A stretch of DNA of 42,331 nucleotides, taken from Mesostigma viride. Lineage: Eukaryota > Streptophyta > Mesostigmatophyceae > Mesostigmatales > Mesostigmataceae. How positions within the stretch are numbered: the first letter of the stretch is position 1; the number at the start of each line of letters is the position of its first letter. The notes beneath the pieces were generated by a model that ran no database searches, was not told the DNA's origin, and saw nothing but the letters and a program-made list of their open reading frames with translations. The stretch lies in NCBI GenBank assembly GCA_009746045.1, contig RPFO01000325.1:1-42331 (forward strand). The letters run 5' to 3'. This document shows, one piece after another, positions 18,262 to 27,443 of the stretch. The translations under genes were made by a program, and so were the position numbers.

Positions 18262-19031
18262 TCAGTCCGAGTCCGAGGACGCTCTCAACCGCTTGTTCTC
18301 GCGGACCGTCTCGTCGTCCGACCCCTCGGCCTCCGCACCCTCGGACGGCGAGCGGTTCGCGACCCCGCGGTCCACGAAGCAGTACTCGTCGGGCATGCGG
18401 TTCGACGGGAAGAACTGCAGCGACTGCACCACGGGCGTGCACCCAAACTGCTTGTCCATGAACCACATGCGCGACACCTCCAGGATGACTTGCACGTCAC
18501 AGCCCTTCTGCACGTCCGCGAAGGTGGCGGGCTGGCGGTTCTCGTCAAAGAAGCGGCACTGGAATTGGCCGTCGCGGAAAGGACGTTGCACTTGAGCGTG
18601 GGGGGGTACTCCTCCTTCTTCGAGGGCTTGATGGCCGACGTGTACAGCTCCCCGATGAGTTCGTCGCTCATCTTCTTGCCGAACCATTCCACGCACTTGG
18701 AATGCGACTGCTTCTTGTTGCGGTCGTCGAGCCCCGTCCACATCTCGTAAAAGAGCGCGTTGTCCGACCCCTCGGTGGTGTGGCGGTCGAACGAGAGGTC
18801 CAGAGTGTACTTGCGGATGTCGTTGGTCCCGGGCTTGGGATCGAAGGAGCTGATGCCGAACGGCGCGCGCATGCGCGGGGTCTGGATGCGGATGGGCGTG
18901 CCGTCGACGCCGTAGGACATGTACACGGAGAGGGCGCCTGGGCCCGACGGACCCCGCCCGGACCGCTTGGGGTCCTTGTACAAGACCTTGTCCGCATCGA
19001 AGTCGTCGAAAAGGACGATGGTGGAGGCCAT
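18262..19031 (-). CDS. conserved NCLDV protein (DUF5871-like), one frameshift
   Basis: From MASTIVLFDDFDADKVLYKD the first piece continues through VYMSYGVDGTPIRIQTPRMR, APFGISSFDPKPGTNDIRKY and ECHSKCVEWFGKKMSDEL-like charged helices to YPPTLKCNV. At about 18590, next to G and A runs, the frame changes; the second piece (FRDGQFQCRFFDENRQPATF, QVILEVSRMWFMDKQFGCTP) runs to the stop at 18262. The order (k.y..i.Y....pi.iQTP.m..PFGis...., W.g......i, ypPt.k.k, G.f....fd, G..v..i.....iW......G) matches a family widespread in NCLDV that I recall as DUF5871, suspected to be a virion or DNA-linked protein. Function unproven. Confidence 0.72.
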
Positions 19032-19095
19032 TCGTGAGGAGTGTGGAGGTAGGTGGAGAGAAAGGAACGAGCTCGGACAACGCACGGGGCGACCT

Positions 19096-19692
19096 TTATA
19101 CTTCCTCGATGTCGTCCTGGATGTCGGCCCAGGACGTGTGGGCGGCCGAACCGACACGATCGACCGACATGTTCGTGTCGTTTTCGTCGGCCGTGTCGGC
19201 TTTGACGGCACTAGTGGACGGTGCCGCGGATCGGTCGCCAATCAGGGCGCAGAAGTCGAGGAACGAGTCGACGTCATCGTTGCCCTTCATGCGCTTGACG
19301 CGGCGACAGACGAGACGGACGTTCCCCTTGACGACGCCGGCCTTCGGGTCGATGAGATCGACGGTCGCGGATCGGCCCGACGGGCCGGGACCGGAGTCGG
19401 GCGCGTGCGTCATCTCTAACGCGGTGATGGCGCACAGACCGCCCTGCTGGTCCCATATCTCGGCCAGGTCCCGCGCGGTGAGGGACACCTGGCGACGACC
19501 GGAACGGCGGTTGGTCTTGTGCAGGGAGTGGACCTGGTTGCGGAAGTAGCCCTCCTTGGACGCCTTGAACTTCTTCCCCTCGGCCTTGCGACAGGCCTTG
19601 CAGAGGGACTTCCAGTCGAGGGGCTTGGCGGCCGAGGAGTCGCCGCAGAGACGGCAGACGAGTTCGGGGGCGACGTCCGGGGCGGGCTCCAT
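19096..19692 (-). CDS. HNH-family endonuclease with N-terminal zinc ribbon
   Basis: An intact 198-residue protein. Residues 13-34 form a Cys4 ribbon (CRLCG and CKACRK). Then SLTARDLAEIWDQQGGLCAI (70-89), TALEMTH (90-96), ATVDLIDPKAGVVKGNVRLV (109-128) and CRRVKRMKG follow the HNH-like pattern (L...dl..lw..Q.G.C..T...m......TvDriD...Gyv.gNv.lvC..vn.mK) of phage and viral endonucleases. The His and acidic residue set differs from classical HNH, so cleavage is likely but not certain. The C-terminal 50 residues are acidic and disordered. Free-standing HNH nucleases often spread as mobile genes; there is no intron-like context here. Confidence 0.78.
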   Translation of the reverse strand: MEPAPDVAPELVCRLCGDSSAAKPLDWKSLCKACRKAEGKKFKASKEGYFRNQVHSLHKTNRRSGRRQVSLTARDLAEIWDQQGGLCAITALEMTHAPDSGPGPSGRSATVDLIDPKAGVVKGNVRLVCRRVKRMKGNDDVDSFLDFCALIGDRSAAPSTSAVKADTADENDTNMSVDRVGSAAHTSWADIQDDIEEV

Positions 19693-19741
19693 CGTTCGCA
19701 GGGACACTCACAACGGGAGTGGACAGAATTTCGCGGGCCGG

Positions 19742-22055
19742 TTAGGCGCATAGGACGGCGTTGGCGCCGAGGGAGTGGGAACACCGCTGCCGCGAGGAGG
19801 AGCCGGATGACGGGGCGGACTTGGCGCGGTGCTTCCGCTTGGATGCCGCGACACGGACCGAGGGCTTCTTGGCGGACGCGGACTTGGCGCGGTGCTTGCG
19901 ACCCGACCGGGCGTACCGCGCCTGGTTCGGACGCTCGACACTAATAACTTCGGCGTCCTCGTCAAGGTCAATGTCTGATAGTTGGTCAATGTCGCGGTTG
20001 GAAACGTTCATAAGTGACTCGTCAATGTCCCGCTCTTCATCTTCTATCATCCCTTTGAAAAGTTCCGCCTGATACACGTCATTCACGAGATTGCTAAATG
20101 TATGACGGTCCTCGATGCCTTTTTCCGTCATAACCTGATTCAAGTACTTCGCAATCTCCTCCTTACGGCCCGCATTTACATTCGAGAATCTCCTCATACC
20201 CTCCACGGTTTGCTTTACTAACGCGGGATTGAACCCGAAGCGTTCTATCCTCATTGTGGCAGCGTTCAATCTATCTTTGACCGAGTCGTGTTGGTTCTTT
20301 ATCGCCCGCTTGCGATCGAACAATGCCCTCGTATCCCTACCCTTTCGCATAGCCCTATACGCACTCTTAATCTTAGATGCACTTTTAGAAACCTTCGCGA
20401 TAGAATCTTCCAAATAGTATCTGTTAACATGAGCGTAATCCGCCATTGCGTCGACGACGGAGTGCTTGACTTCATCACTCTCACCTCGTTTTTTATAAGC
20501 TCTTTGCACGGCGATCGCCGTCGCGACGCTCAGTGGACCTGACACGGGCTTGATGATGCGATAATTGGATGAGGAGACATTGTCAACATCCAAACCTAGG
20601 GTTTTGGCTATGTTGCGAACATCGTCACTCGTCCTTTTATCATTTGTTAACCTCTCGATGTCTTCTTCCAATTCTTTCTTTTGTTCGGGGTCACTAATGG
20701 TTTTTAGATCTTGCTGCCACGCCTTTAACGCAACGGGTTTACTTTCAACCTGAGACATGGCTTCTCGGTACATTTTCGTGATGGGACCTTTGGCTTTTCC
20801 GAGCGAGACATCGCTGATTGCCTTCTCGGCCAACTTGATCGCCACATCACGTGGTATGTTTTCTGATGGGATTAATGAAATTAATTTCATCACATCCTCA
20901 CGCGGGTCCTTCTGTTGAAAAAAGGCTCCGGCGGCCACAACGCGTAAGCCTTCGAAAAGCATTCTTTTTGCAACTGCTCGATTCGATGCCATTTCGCGGA
21001 CCTTTTCACGCAAATCGGAGCGAACGCTCCTGATGCCTCGTGACAACGGCACGGGAATTACGGGGCCTGGCGTGGTAGGAGGGTGGGTGACCCCATATCC
21101 CCTCCCGACCCCTGTCCCCGGTCGTTGTTTGGAGCCGAGATACCCGGCGTTCCCGTAGCCGACGTACGGGTTCCCGTCCCTCCGCATCGCGCGGGACACC
21201 TTGGGCGCCTTGCCCTTCTCCACGCCCGTGTACGGGTTCATCGCCGACGCGATCCGATCGGATCGCATCCGGTGCGCCGAATCCAGCGCCACCTGGTACG
21301 CCCTGTGCTGCGTCACCCCGTGGATCTCGAACGGCGGAGGCGCCACCATGTCCATCGCCGCCCTCCCCGCCATCCGTCCGCCCGCCATCGCCGCCTGTCC
21401 TGCCATCCGTCCGCCCGCCATCGCCGCCTGTCCCGCCATCCTCGCCGCCGCGCGCGTGACCGGCGACTGCAACACCGCGTTCGTCCCGTCGTAGAGTTGC
21501 TCTCCGATCACCTTGGACGCGTCGAACGCCGCGCGCCCGCCGCGCGCCGCCGCGGACAGAGCCGACGACGCCTGCGCGCCCACCTTGGACCAGTCGACGC
21601 CCGCGAGCGGGTCGAGCAGTTTGGCGGCGTGCATCGCGCCCGCTCTCTGCTTCGTCGAGGACGCGTTCGCCGCCAGCGAACACAGCGCATCGCGCGGGAG
21701 CGCTACCAAACTCGCGGCGGGCTGTTGGGTGAGCGTGGAGACGATCTCGATCAATCGCCGTTGCGTGTCGGGGCCGCCCGCCAGGCCCTGGCGACACAAG
21801 CCCGAGATCGTGCGGCCGACGATCTCGTCGCCCAGCAGGAGACAGAGGGACGGTTTGGCCGCTTTCTGCAGGAATTCGGCGGGCAGGTCGGGGTACATGG
21901 CCGCGACGACGCGCGCCATCTCGTCCCTCTTGAGCGTCTTTCCGACGCCGCTCGCGCAGGACCCGACGCTCTCCCGCACCCAGCTCGCCACCTTGGCCGG
22001 GACGGCCTTGCCGCCCTCGTACAGCGAAAGTAACACGTTGCCCGGGGTCGTCATG
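19742..22055 (-). CDS. very long helical protein with basic C-terminal repeats
   Basis: An intact protein of 770 residues from the ATG at 22055 (MTTPGNVLLSLYEGGKAVPA). The N-terminus has an LC-type repeat region (KPSLCLLLGDEIVGRTISGL; DALCSLAANAS). Next come three tandem copies of RMAGQAAMAGG, a Gly/Pro-rich linker with GYGVTHPPTTPGPVIP, a long charged helical middle section coded by lower-GC DNA (about 19.96-21.0 kb), and a C-terminal basic tail with two copies of RKHRAKSA, like a DNA- or protamine-type tail. No family recognised. Size, Ala-rich helices and basic tail suggest an abundant virion or nucleoid-associated protein; inference. AGTATACC lies upstream of the ATG. Confidence 0.7.
21369..21440 (-). 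repeat. 33-bp tandem repeat in the coding sequence
   Basis: Two full units (21369-21401 and 21402-21434) and a partial third, each beginning gccatccgtccgcccgccat (the third diverges after the first 6 bases), code the 11-residue unit AGQAAMAGGRM on the minus strand. It is in frame and may vary in copy number between isolates. Confidence 0.8.
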
Positions 22056-22082
22056 ACGTGTGGTATACTTTTACCTATCAAT

Positions 22083-24278
22083 TTATTTTTTCGAACGCGC
22101 AATCCTCCTCATTTGGTCGATGAAATCGAAAACTCTTTTAAGTTCATCGCCCGTCACATATGTTGTCCCATTACTCGATATTTCTGCTATTTTGTGCCGT
22201 AACTCATCCTTGCTCGACGTATATTTTTTATTGTCGTAACTTGGCAATTGGTTCAAAAGCCCATTCACGTGTTCGACGAAATTCTGTCTGTTTGCACTCA
22301 GCCTCGCGTCGTATCTGGACAGCACGTCCAACACTCCTTTTTTCGCATCCTCAACAGACAACCTCGGCAACGGATCGTGACCCGTCGCGGCCGCCTCCGC
22401 CTTGGCAGAGTCCCGCGCCATGTCCTTCACTTTGTTCACCGCATTGATCAGGTTGTCCAAATCAACGCTCGAATCCTCCTCTTCGGACATCTGGATGAGT
22501 TTAAGAGCGAATTCCTCGATCTTGTCGACATCCTTTGTCTGGTCCAACGCGAACGGTTGCGTTTTCAACGCGTCCAACGCGGCCTGGGCGATGTGTTTCG
22601 AATCGAGATGGTCAAAGACGTCACGAGTTTCGGGCACGTCTTTCAACGCGTCGATCGTACTTTGTCCGTAATGGAAAGCCGGCACATTCGAGCCGGGATT
22701 CATCATAGCATCCCACGCGCGCTGCACCAGCGCGCTCGCACCGTGCGACAGGAATTCGGCTCCCGACATCATCATATTAACGGGAGCCATCGCAGCACGA
22801 CCGGCGCCCACGAGTCCGCGTCTCGCCAGTCTCCCTGCCGCTCGCAGATACCTGTCCATATTTTCCCCTATCTCCAAGTATCCCATTTCGTCGTTGAGCA
22901 TTTTCACGGCGAGGTCGTATACCACGTCCAACATTTTGCCCGAATCCGCGCCCGCTCTGATCTCTTCCTCATAACGTTCGCCAAGACCCATCTCATCGAT
23001 CACGGCGCGCTTTTCCTCTGCGGACAAAGGTTCAACATCGGACGTGGGTTCTTCTACGTTGGAATACATACGTTTTGCGAAACGAGACGCGTGGTCGACA
23101 AATCTCTCGCTTAACCTTTTTGACACCTTCGTTGCGTCCACGACCTTGCTCGCGAGGAGTTTGCCCAACGCCTTCACTTGTAACGACACGGCCTCCAGAC
23201 CGTCTGGAAAAAAGAACGCGTCTTCGGCCCGTTCGTAATAATCGTTGATCAATGCGTCAACGTCCACGCCCTCCTCGAACATTGCCCGTTTCTTCATAAG
23301 TTCGTTGTACAGCTCCCTGTTCATTACCTCGATTTCTCGCACTTTGGATTCTCTTGTCGCCTCGTCCATAGGCGCGGCGACACTCGCGGATGGTTCACTC
23401 GACGCGAACAAATTAAACGCTACCTCCTTGACCTTGTCTAACAAACTCCCGGAAAGCTTCCCGGTTCCTTTCCACGCCCACCCCGCGGCACTCTTCAAGC
23501 CTTTCCCAATCGACTTTATTTCCTTGATCATATCGACCATTTCTTCTGCCATTGCCTCCCTGCTATCGGGATGATCTTCCACGAACTTCGCGTACTTGTA
23601 TGCCTCATCTAGGACGCTATCGTAATCACTCGTGCCCTTCGCACCGGTCACCTTTTCCATAAGATACGGCTTGATATTTCCCACCTCCTTGTTGATAAAC
23701 GCGAGTTTCTCCTCCTCTGTAGGTTCCGTTGCCGGATCTGGACCCGACACCGCCGGGGCGGGTACAGAGGCTTTGGGCGCGTCGTCGCTCCTCTCGTTGC
23801 CGCCCGAGTCGCCCGCCCCGTGCACCGGACGGAACCCCGGGTAGATCGGCGCCATCACGCGCTCAAAGTCCGACGGAAGCATCATCGGAGGCAACTTCGT
23901 ACCGTAGTCCAAATCCAGGCGAGACGGCATACGAACCAGCTCCCCGTCGTCCGTCGTCACCCCCGGCCACCCGCCCCCCTCGCTCGCGTACACCGAGTTC
24001 AACGACGGCGGAACCGAAAGACCCTTGCGTCTCTCCACCTCCTCGACCGCGCGCATGATCCGCGCAAGCACGTCGCGGTCCACCATAACCACCCCGAAGT
24101 CCTCTGCCTGCCGCGCCGTGATGTCGCCGTACGGGACGGGCGGCGGTACGGCCTCGGCGGTCGGCTCGACGGGGGCGGCGTACCCCTCGTTCGCGTACTT
24201 GGCGAAGTGCTCGTCGAAAATGTGCGGAGAAAAACCGTCGCCTCCTTGCACGTGCTGCAGGTACCGCGCGAGGCTCAT
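22083..24278 (-). CDS. very long helical protein, likely structural
   Basis: An intact 731-residue protein (MSLARYLQHVQGGDGFSPHI). The N-terminal 190 residues are Pro- and Gly-rich and coded by GC-rich DNA; the rest is charged helix (many Glu, Lys, Asp) coded by markedly more AT-rich DNA. It includes GSLLDKVKEVAFNLFASSEP, RRGLVGAGRAAMAPVNMMMS and a C-terminal RVFDFIDQMRRIARSKK. No membrane segment or metal motif. Family not recognised. It sits next to the 770-residue protein at 19742 and has the same two-part composition, so the two may share a role. Confidence 0.7.
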   Translation of the reverse strand: MSLARYLQHVQGGDGFSPHIFDEHFAKYANEGYAAPVEPTAEAVPPPVPYGDITARQAEDFGVVMVDRDVLARIMRAVEEVERRKGLSVPPSLNSVYASEGGGWPGVTTDDGELVRMPSRLDLDYGTKLPPMMLPSDFERVMAPIYPGFRPVHGAGDSGGNERSDDAPKASVPAPAVSGPDPATEPTEEEKLAFINKEVGNIKPYLMEKVTGAKGTSDYDSVLDEAYKYAKFVEDHPDSREAMAEEMVDMIKEIKSIGKGLKSAAGWAWKGTGKLSGSLLDKVKEVAFNLFASSEPSASVAAPMDEATRESKVREIEVMNRELYNELMKKRAMFEEGVDVDALINDYYERAEDAFFFPDGLEAVSLQVKALGKLLASKVVDATKVSKRLSERFVDHASRFAKRMYSNVEEPTSDVEPLSAEEKRAVIDEMGLGERYEEEIRAGADSGKMLDVVYDLAVKMLNDEMGYLEIGENMDRYLRAAGRLARRGLVGAGRAAMAPVNMMMSGAEFLSHGASALVQRAWDAMMNPGSNVPAFHYGQSTIDALKDVPETRDVFDHLDSKHIAQAALDALKTQPFALDQTKDVDKIEEFALKLIQMSEEEDSSVDLDNLINAVNKVKDMARDSAKAEAAATGHDPLPRLSVEDAKKGVLDVLSRYDARLSANRQNFVEHVNGLLNQLPSYDNKKYTSSKDELRHKIAEISSNGTTYVTGDELKRVFDFIDQMRRIARSKK

Positions 24279-24302
24279 TTATCATTCTCCCGACATAAAA
24301 AA

Positions 24303-24753
24303 ATGGACTTCCTGTTCGTACCCGCCGGAGACCACCCCGTCACCCACGGACGCGTGTCCAAATGGGACCGCGACCGCGTGTTCCGCTCTCTGCTCCAATG
24401 CGACGACCCCGTCGCCATCCGCCACGGAGATTGCTGCGACGCGCGCGTCCTCGCCAATCCTCGCGCCAGGGAGGACGGACTCCCCTTGAACCTCTCCGCG
24501 ACGCGCGCGTTCCAGACCCCCGTGCACGGCGACGTCGTCGCGCCCGGGCTCACGATGAGCGATTGGACGGACCACCTCGCCGCCCCAATCGGTGATCGCA
24601 CGCCGGATCCCCGAAATCGAGTCGGTCGTGGCCGCGCGCACGGACGCGCGCGTCTACGACCGATACGAGAACGGCGACCCTCGATCGATCAGGCGAGGGT
24701 CATTGACCAAGGACGAGTGCGTTTACTTGTTCCACTGGGCACGGGCCTTCTGA
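24303..24753 (+). CDS. hypothetical protein, one frameshift
   Basis: Starts MDFLFVPAGDHPVTHGRVSK after gacataaaaaa. The first piece continues to TMSDWTDHLAAP, where a CCCC run near 24583 changes the frame. The downstream frame carries RRIPEIESVVAARTDARVYD and ends HWARAF at 24753. About 150 residues. In the last 31 bp it overlaps the minus-strand gene 24723-24887, both frames being open. Family not recognised. Confidence 0.6.
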
Positions 24754-24887
24754 ATGGCCTGCTTGTAGGTGCCGCCGCGCCCCTGGTCCCACGTCTTCAT
24801 GACGAGCTGGACCCACGGGTTCCTGGCGGCCGAACCGGGCCGGCGACGGATGCAGCCGTTGGGACGCCTCGGACGTCTCGCGACCAT
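24723..24887 (-). CDS. small basic protein
   Basis: A 54-residue protein (MVARRPRRPNGCIRRRPGSA) ending QAIQKARAQWNK. After an Arg-rich start comes NPWVQLVMKTWDQGRGGTYK, a pattern of short NCLDV basic proteins (NPWv..V......Yk.A...a...y). It may bind DNA or be packaged. It starts after AAAGATACG and overlaps the convergent gene at 24303 at its 3' end. Very short but convincing by composition and sense-strand pattern. Confidence 0.6.
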   Translation of the reverse strand: MVARRPRRPNGCIRRRPGSAARNPWVQLVMKTWDQGRGGTYKQAIQKARAQWNK

Positions 24888-24951
24888 CGTATCTTTCTAT
24901 CAATCCGTTGCGATATTTTTTTGGACGCGTACAGCATTACGACGTGGCGTC

Positions 24952-25983
24952 ATGACCAAGGACAACATGTACGCGCCGGGGCTCGCGGACGAGCTCGCGC
25001 TGATCCCCACGAAACGCGTGCGTGTCGATTACAGGATCCGAGAGGAGCCCCATACGAAGGAGTTCCCCCTCGAGGTCCACTACAAATTCCTGCGCAAGAC
25101 ATTGTACTTGTGGATCCCGATCCCGAGCGGGTACTCCTCCGGCCTGACGAAAAAGTTGAGGGAGGAGCGGCCGCCGTACAACGACCTCGCGTACGTGCAG
25201 ATCGACAGCCGGAAACGGGACAAGGCGCACACGCCGCCCGGGAAGGAGAACGAGGCCGAGCGACTGCGGAACAACTACCTGTACCTCGAATGGTTCTACG
25301 TCCGTCCGCAGCAGTTTCGCGGGGACAGTACCAGCACGGAGAGGGCCTCGCTGGCGGGGCTCGGCAAGAAGCTCTTGTGCGCGGCGATCTTCCTCATGGT
25401 CGAAAAGGGGTTCGTGACGGACCCGGCCACCGCGGTCATCGGACTGGAGGCCGGCGGGGGACACTGCGAGATGTCGAAGGACTCCAAAAAGCGCAAGGCG
25501 CTCACCATGTCCGACGAGGACTTGCGCAAGTACCTCTTGCAGCACAAGGCCACGAACCGATACGTCGAGGTCACGACGAAGAAGATGAAGACGGAGGAGG
25601 ACAAGGCGAAGTTTCGACGCACGACGGTGTGCGAGATCGAGGACAACCGCGAGCTCGCGGGGTACTACCGCCACCAGTACGGCTTCGAGATCTTCGACGA
25701 TAGCAACGGCCTCGGGTTCCTGATGGAGGCGCCCTTGATGACCGTCATCGGCAACTGTGGCGACACGTACAGGAGACCGGACGCGTTGCCCGACTTGACG
25801 GCGGCGCACGCGCTGCCGGCCACGAGGACGACGCGGTCCGCGTCGAGTGCGCCCACGGCCGCTCGGACGCCGGCGCCGGTGCCGATGCCGACGCAGGCCG
25901 CGAGGGCGTTGACTCGTCGCATCCGCGCCTCCTCCTCCTCCCGCCCCCGCCCCCGCCCCCTCCGCCTCCGCCGGTCCCTGTAA
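24952..25983 (+). CDS. GNAT-like N-acetyltransferase
   Basis: A 343-residue protein (MTKDNMYAPGLADELALIPT). After a beta-rich N-terminal region (VHYKFLRKTLYLWIPIPSGY) come LAGLGKKLLCAAIFLMVEKG and AVIGLEAGGGHCE, then RELAGYYRHQYGFEIF and GLGFLMEAPL: the order G-x-G-K-x-L....A...M...G, l-E-A-x-G, YyrkyGFe, g..M...l is that of GNAT acetyltransferases. A Lys-rich helical insert (about residues 180-225) separates the strands. The last 70 residues differ by frame: here a Thr/Ala/Arg-rich tail ends at 25983, whereas another frame would carry a Pro-rich, Arg/Lys-rich tail to 26093. Substrate unknown. Confidence 0.62.
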   Translation: MTKDNMYAPGLADELALIPTKRVRVDYRIREEPHTKEFPLEVHYKFLRKTLYLWIPIPSGYSSGLTKKLREERPPYNDLAYVQIDSRKRDKAHTPPGKENEAERLRNNYLYLEWFYVRPQQFRGDSTSTERASLAGLGKKLLCAAIFLMVEKGFVTDPATAVIGLEAGGGHCEMSKDSKKRKALTMSDEDLRKYLLQHKATNRYVEVTTKKMKTEEDKAKFRRTTVCEIEDNRELAGYYRHQYGFEIFDDSNGLGFLMEAPLMTVIGNCGDTYRRPDALPDLTAAHALPATRTTRSASSAPTAARTPAPVPMPTQAARALTRRIRASSSSRPRPRPLRLRRSL

Positions 25984-26110
25984 GGAGACCCGCGAGGAAA
26001 CGGAAACAGCCGCCGGCGCGGAGGGTGACGCGGTCGCAGACGCGGCCGCGGACGAAGGCGCAGACGCGGTGGCGCCTGACAGCGAGGACTTGACGCAATA
26101 TTTTTGTGCA

Positions 26111-26120
26111 TATAATTATA
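26111..26120 (+). promoter_or_regulatory. strong TATA-like box
   Basis: tataattata ends 7 bp before the ATG at 26128. It is the clearest example of the AT-rich boxes that precede starts in this window, and it makes the ATG at 26128 the preferred start. Confidence 0.6.
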
Positions 26121-26127
26121 CGCGTCC

Positions 26128-26631
26128 ATGGGCTCGAAAGGACATAAGAAGACCCCGACGTCGAAAACGCTGAATGCGCTCAAAACCGCAGCCGCGGACG
26201 ATTCCGCCATAATATGTTTCGACGGGGCGCTCAAAGGTACGAATCGGAGAGACGCGATTCGACTTTATCAGATCCTCTTCCCGGGCATCTCCTTGAAGGA
26301 AGTCCGCGCGATCCGACCGCCCGATCTGTGTTATAAACTGAACGTGGCCGTCGTCGACCGCCTGAGTCACGACGCGTGCGTACAGACACTCGCCTCAGAT
26401 GGAGGCGTAACGCGCGACCAACTCGCGTCTGTCGCTGCCGTGTTGTTCGGACGGACACGTGACGAGTTCGCGAAAGAAACCAAGTCTGAGCTGTGCTCGA
26501 TCGTGTCCAAACGTCTCAATGCAGGCCAGCGATTCTCTTTTCTGCGTCGTCTGATCCCCGCTCGTGTCATGACCATGATTCGCCAATTGGCGAAGACGGT
26601 GTTCGCGGCCGTCGGAGACATATCCGTTTAG
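26128..26631 (+). CDS. hypothetical protein with LC-type helical repeats
   Basis: An intact 167-residue protein (MGSKGHKKTPTSKTLNALKT), basic at the N-terminus. The middle contains ILFPGISLKEVRAIRPPDLC and KSELCSIVSKRLN, i.e. two helix units ending in D/E-L-C; a comparable unit occurs near the N-terminus of the 770-residue protein (KPSLCLLLG, DALCSLAAN). This may be a short helical interaction domain. The DNA here is less GC-rich than average, like the following gene. Family not recognised. Confidence 0.65.
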   Translation: MGSKGHKKTPTSKTLNALKTAAADDSAIICFDGALKGTNRRDAIRLYQILFPGISLKEVRAIRPPDLCYKLNVAVVDRLSHDACVQTLASDGGVTRDQLASVAAVLFGRTRDEFAKETKSELCSIVSKRLNAGQRFSFLRRLIPARVMTMIRQLAKTVFAAVGDISV

Positions 26632-26660
26632 TGTCTACGATCCCGTTTATAGATCAGTTG

Positions 26661-27407
26661 ATGGATACGGTCCCGAAACCGGTCCGTCTGATGATCCACG
26701 CACTCGCGGGGGCGCGCTCCGCCGGGACAAGTAATACTAAGATGAAAGGATACGTGTACCTCAACATGATCCCGGCGTTGATAAACATTGCGGGGTATCC
26801 CGTACCGCCTTGGATCACTCTCGCATTGCCCTTGCTGCACCCCGAGCGCTCCATCGATGACACCCTAAAAATGATGGCGGCGTCGGGCGGGGTCTTGGGC
26901 GTGCGCGAGGCGCGACGCGGCTTGCGGAGGTCCAAGTACGCACGAGACGCGGGGGTGGACGCCGAAGTCGAAAAGTTCCGGAAAGCGGAAATCGCGAGGG
27001 AGTCGCAAAAGATCCTCGAAGACCCGAAAGAACAGACCGGCCTGAGGATGAGAAGGGCGAAAATTCTGACAGACGAGGCACTTAAGAGGAACAAGATGTC
27101 GCTCCTTTCTAAACTCCTCGCAGGGTCGTTAAACGGCACGGTGCACGAGCGCTTGTCGGACGAAATGATCAAAATGGCGGAACAGCGAGGGGACGTGAAA
27201 AATAGAACGAAATCGCTTAAAAAGGAGTTGATGAAACCGATCGACAGGCGTGTTATGGAGGACAGCTTTGATGAATTGGGGTATGCGGAAGAGATCGGCA
27301 ACCTGTCGGGGGACATCATCGCGCGCGTCCCCGTATTAGGGGACGTGCTCGGATTGGTCAAAGGTATCAAAGCCGTTCGTCAATGGTTGCCTGGTTATTC
27401 AGCTTAA
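26661..27407 (+). CDS. hypothetical helical protein
   Basis: An intact 248-residue protein (MDTVPKPVRLMIHALAGARS). A hydrophobic N-terminal stretch (YLNMIPALINIAGYPVPPWI; TLALPLLH) is followed by a highly charged helical region (DAEVEKFRKAEIARESQKIL; LKRNKMSLLSKLLAGSLNGT) and a C-terminal amphipathic segment VLGDVLGLVKGIKAVRQWLP. No metal motif. It starts 30 bp after the preceding stop on the same strand and shares that gene's low GC. Family not recognised; a membrane-associated role is possible. Confidence 0.65.
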   Translation: MDTVPKPVRLMIHALAGARSAGTSNTKMKGYVYLNMIPALINIAGYPVPPWITLALPLLHPERSIDDTLKMMAASGGVLGVREARRGLRRSKYARDAGVDAEVEKFRKAEIARESQKILEDPKEQTGLRMRRAKILTDEALKRNKMSLLSKLLAGSLNGTVHERLSDEMIKMAEQRGDVKNRTKSLKKELMKPIDRRVMEDSFDELGYAEEIGNLSGDIIARVPVLGDVLGLVKGIKAVRQWLPGYSA

Positions 27408-27443
27408 CGACTTTATTCCTGTAATACGAATCGATACAAATTT

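Noticed and set aside
23820-25703. 627-codon plus-strand open frame
   Set aside because: It runs across the 5' part of the 731-residue gene and the GNAT-like gene in a different frame from the recognised motifs.
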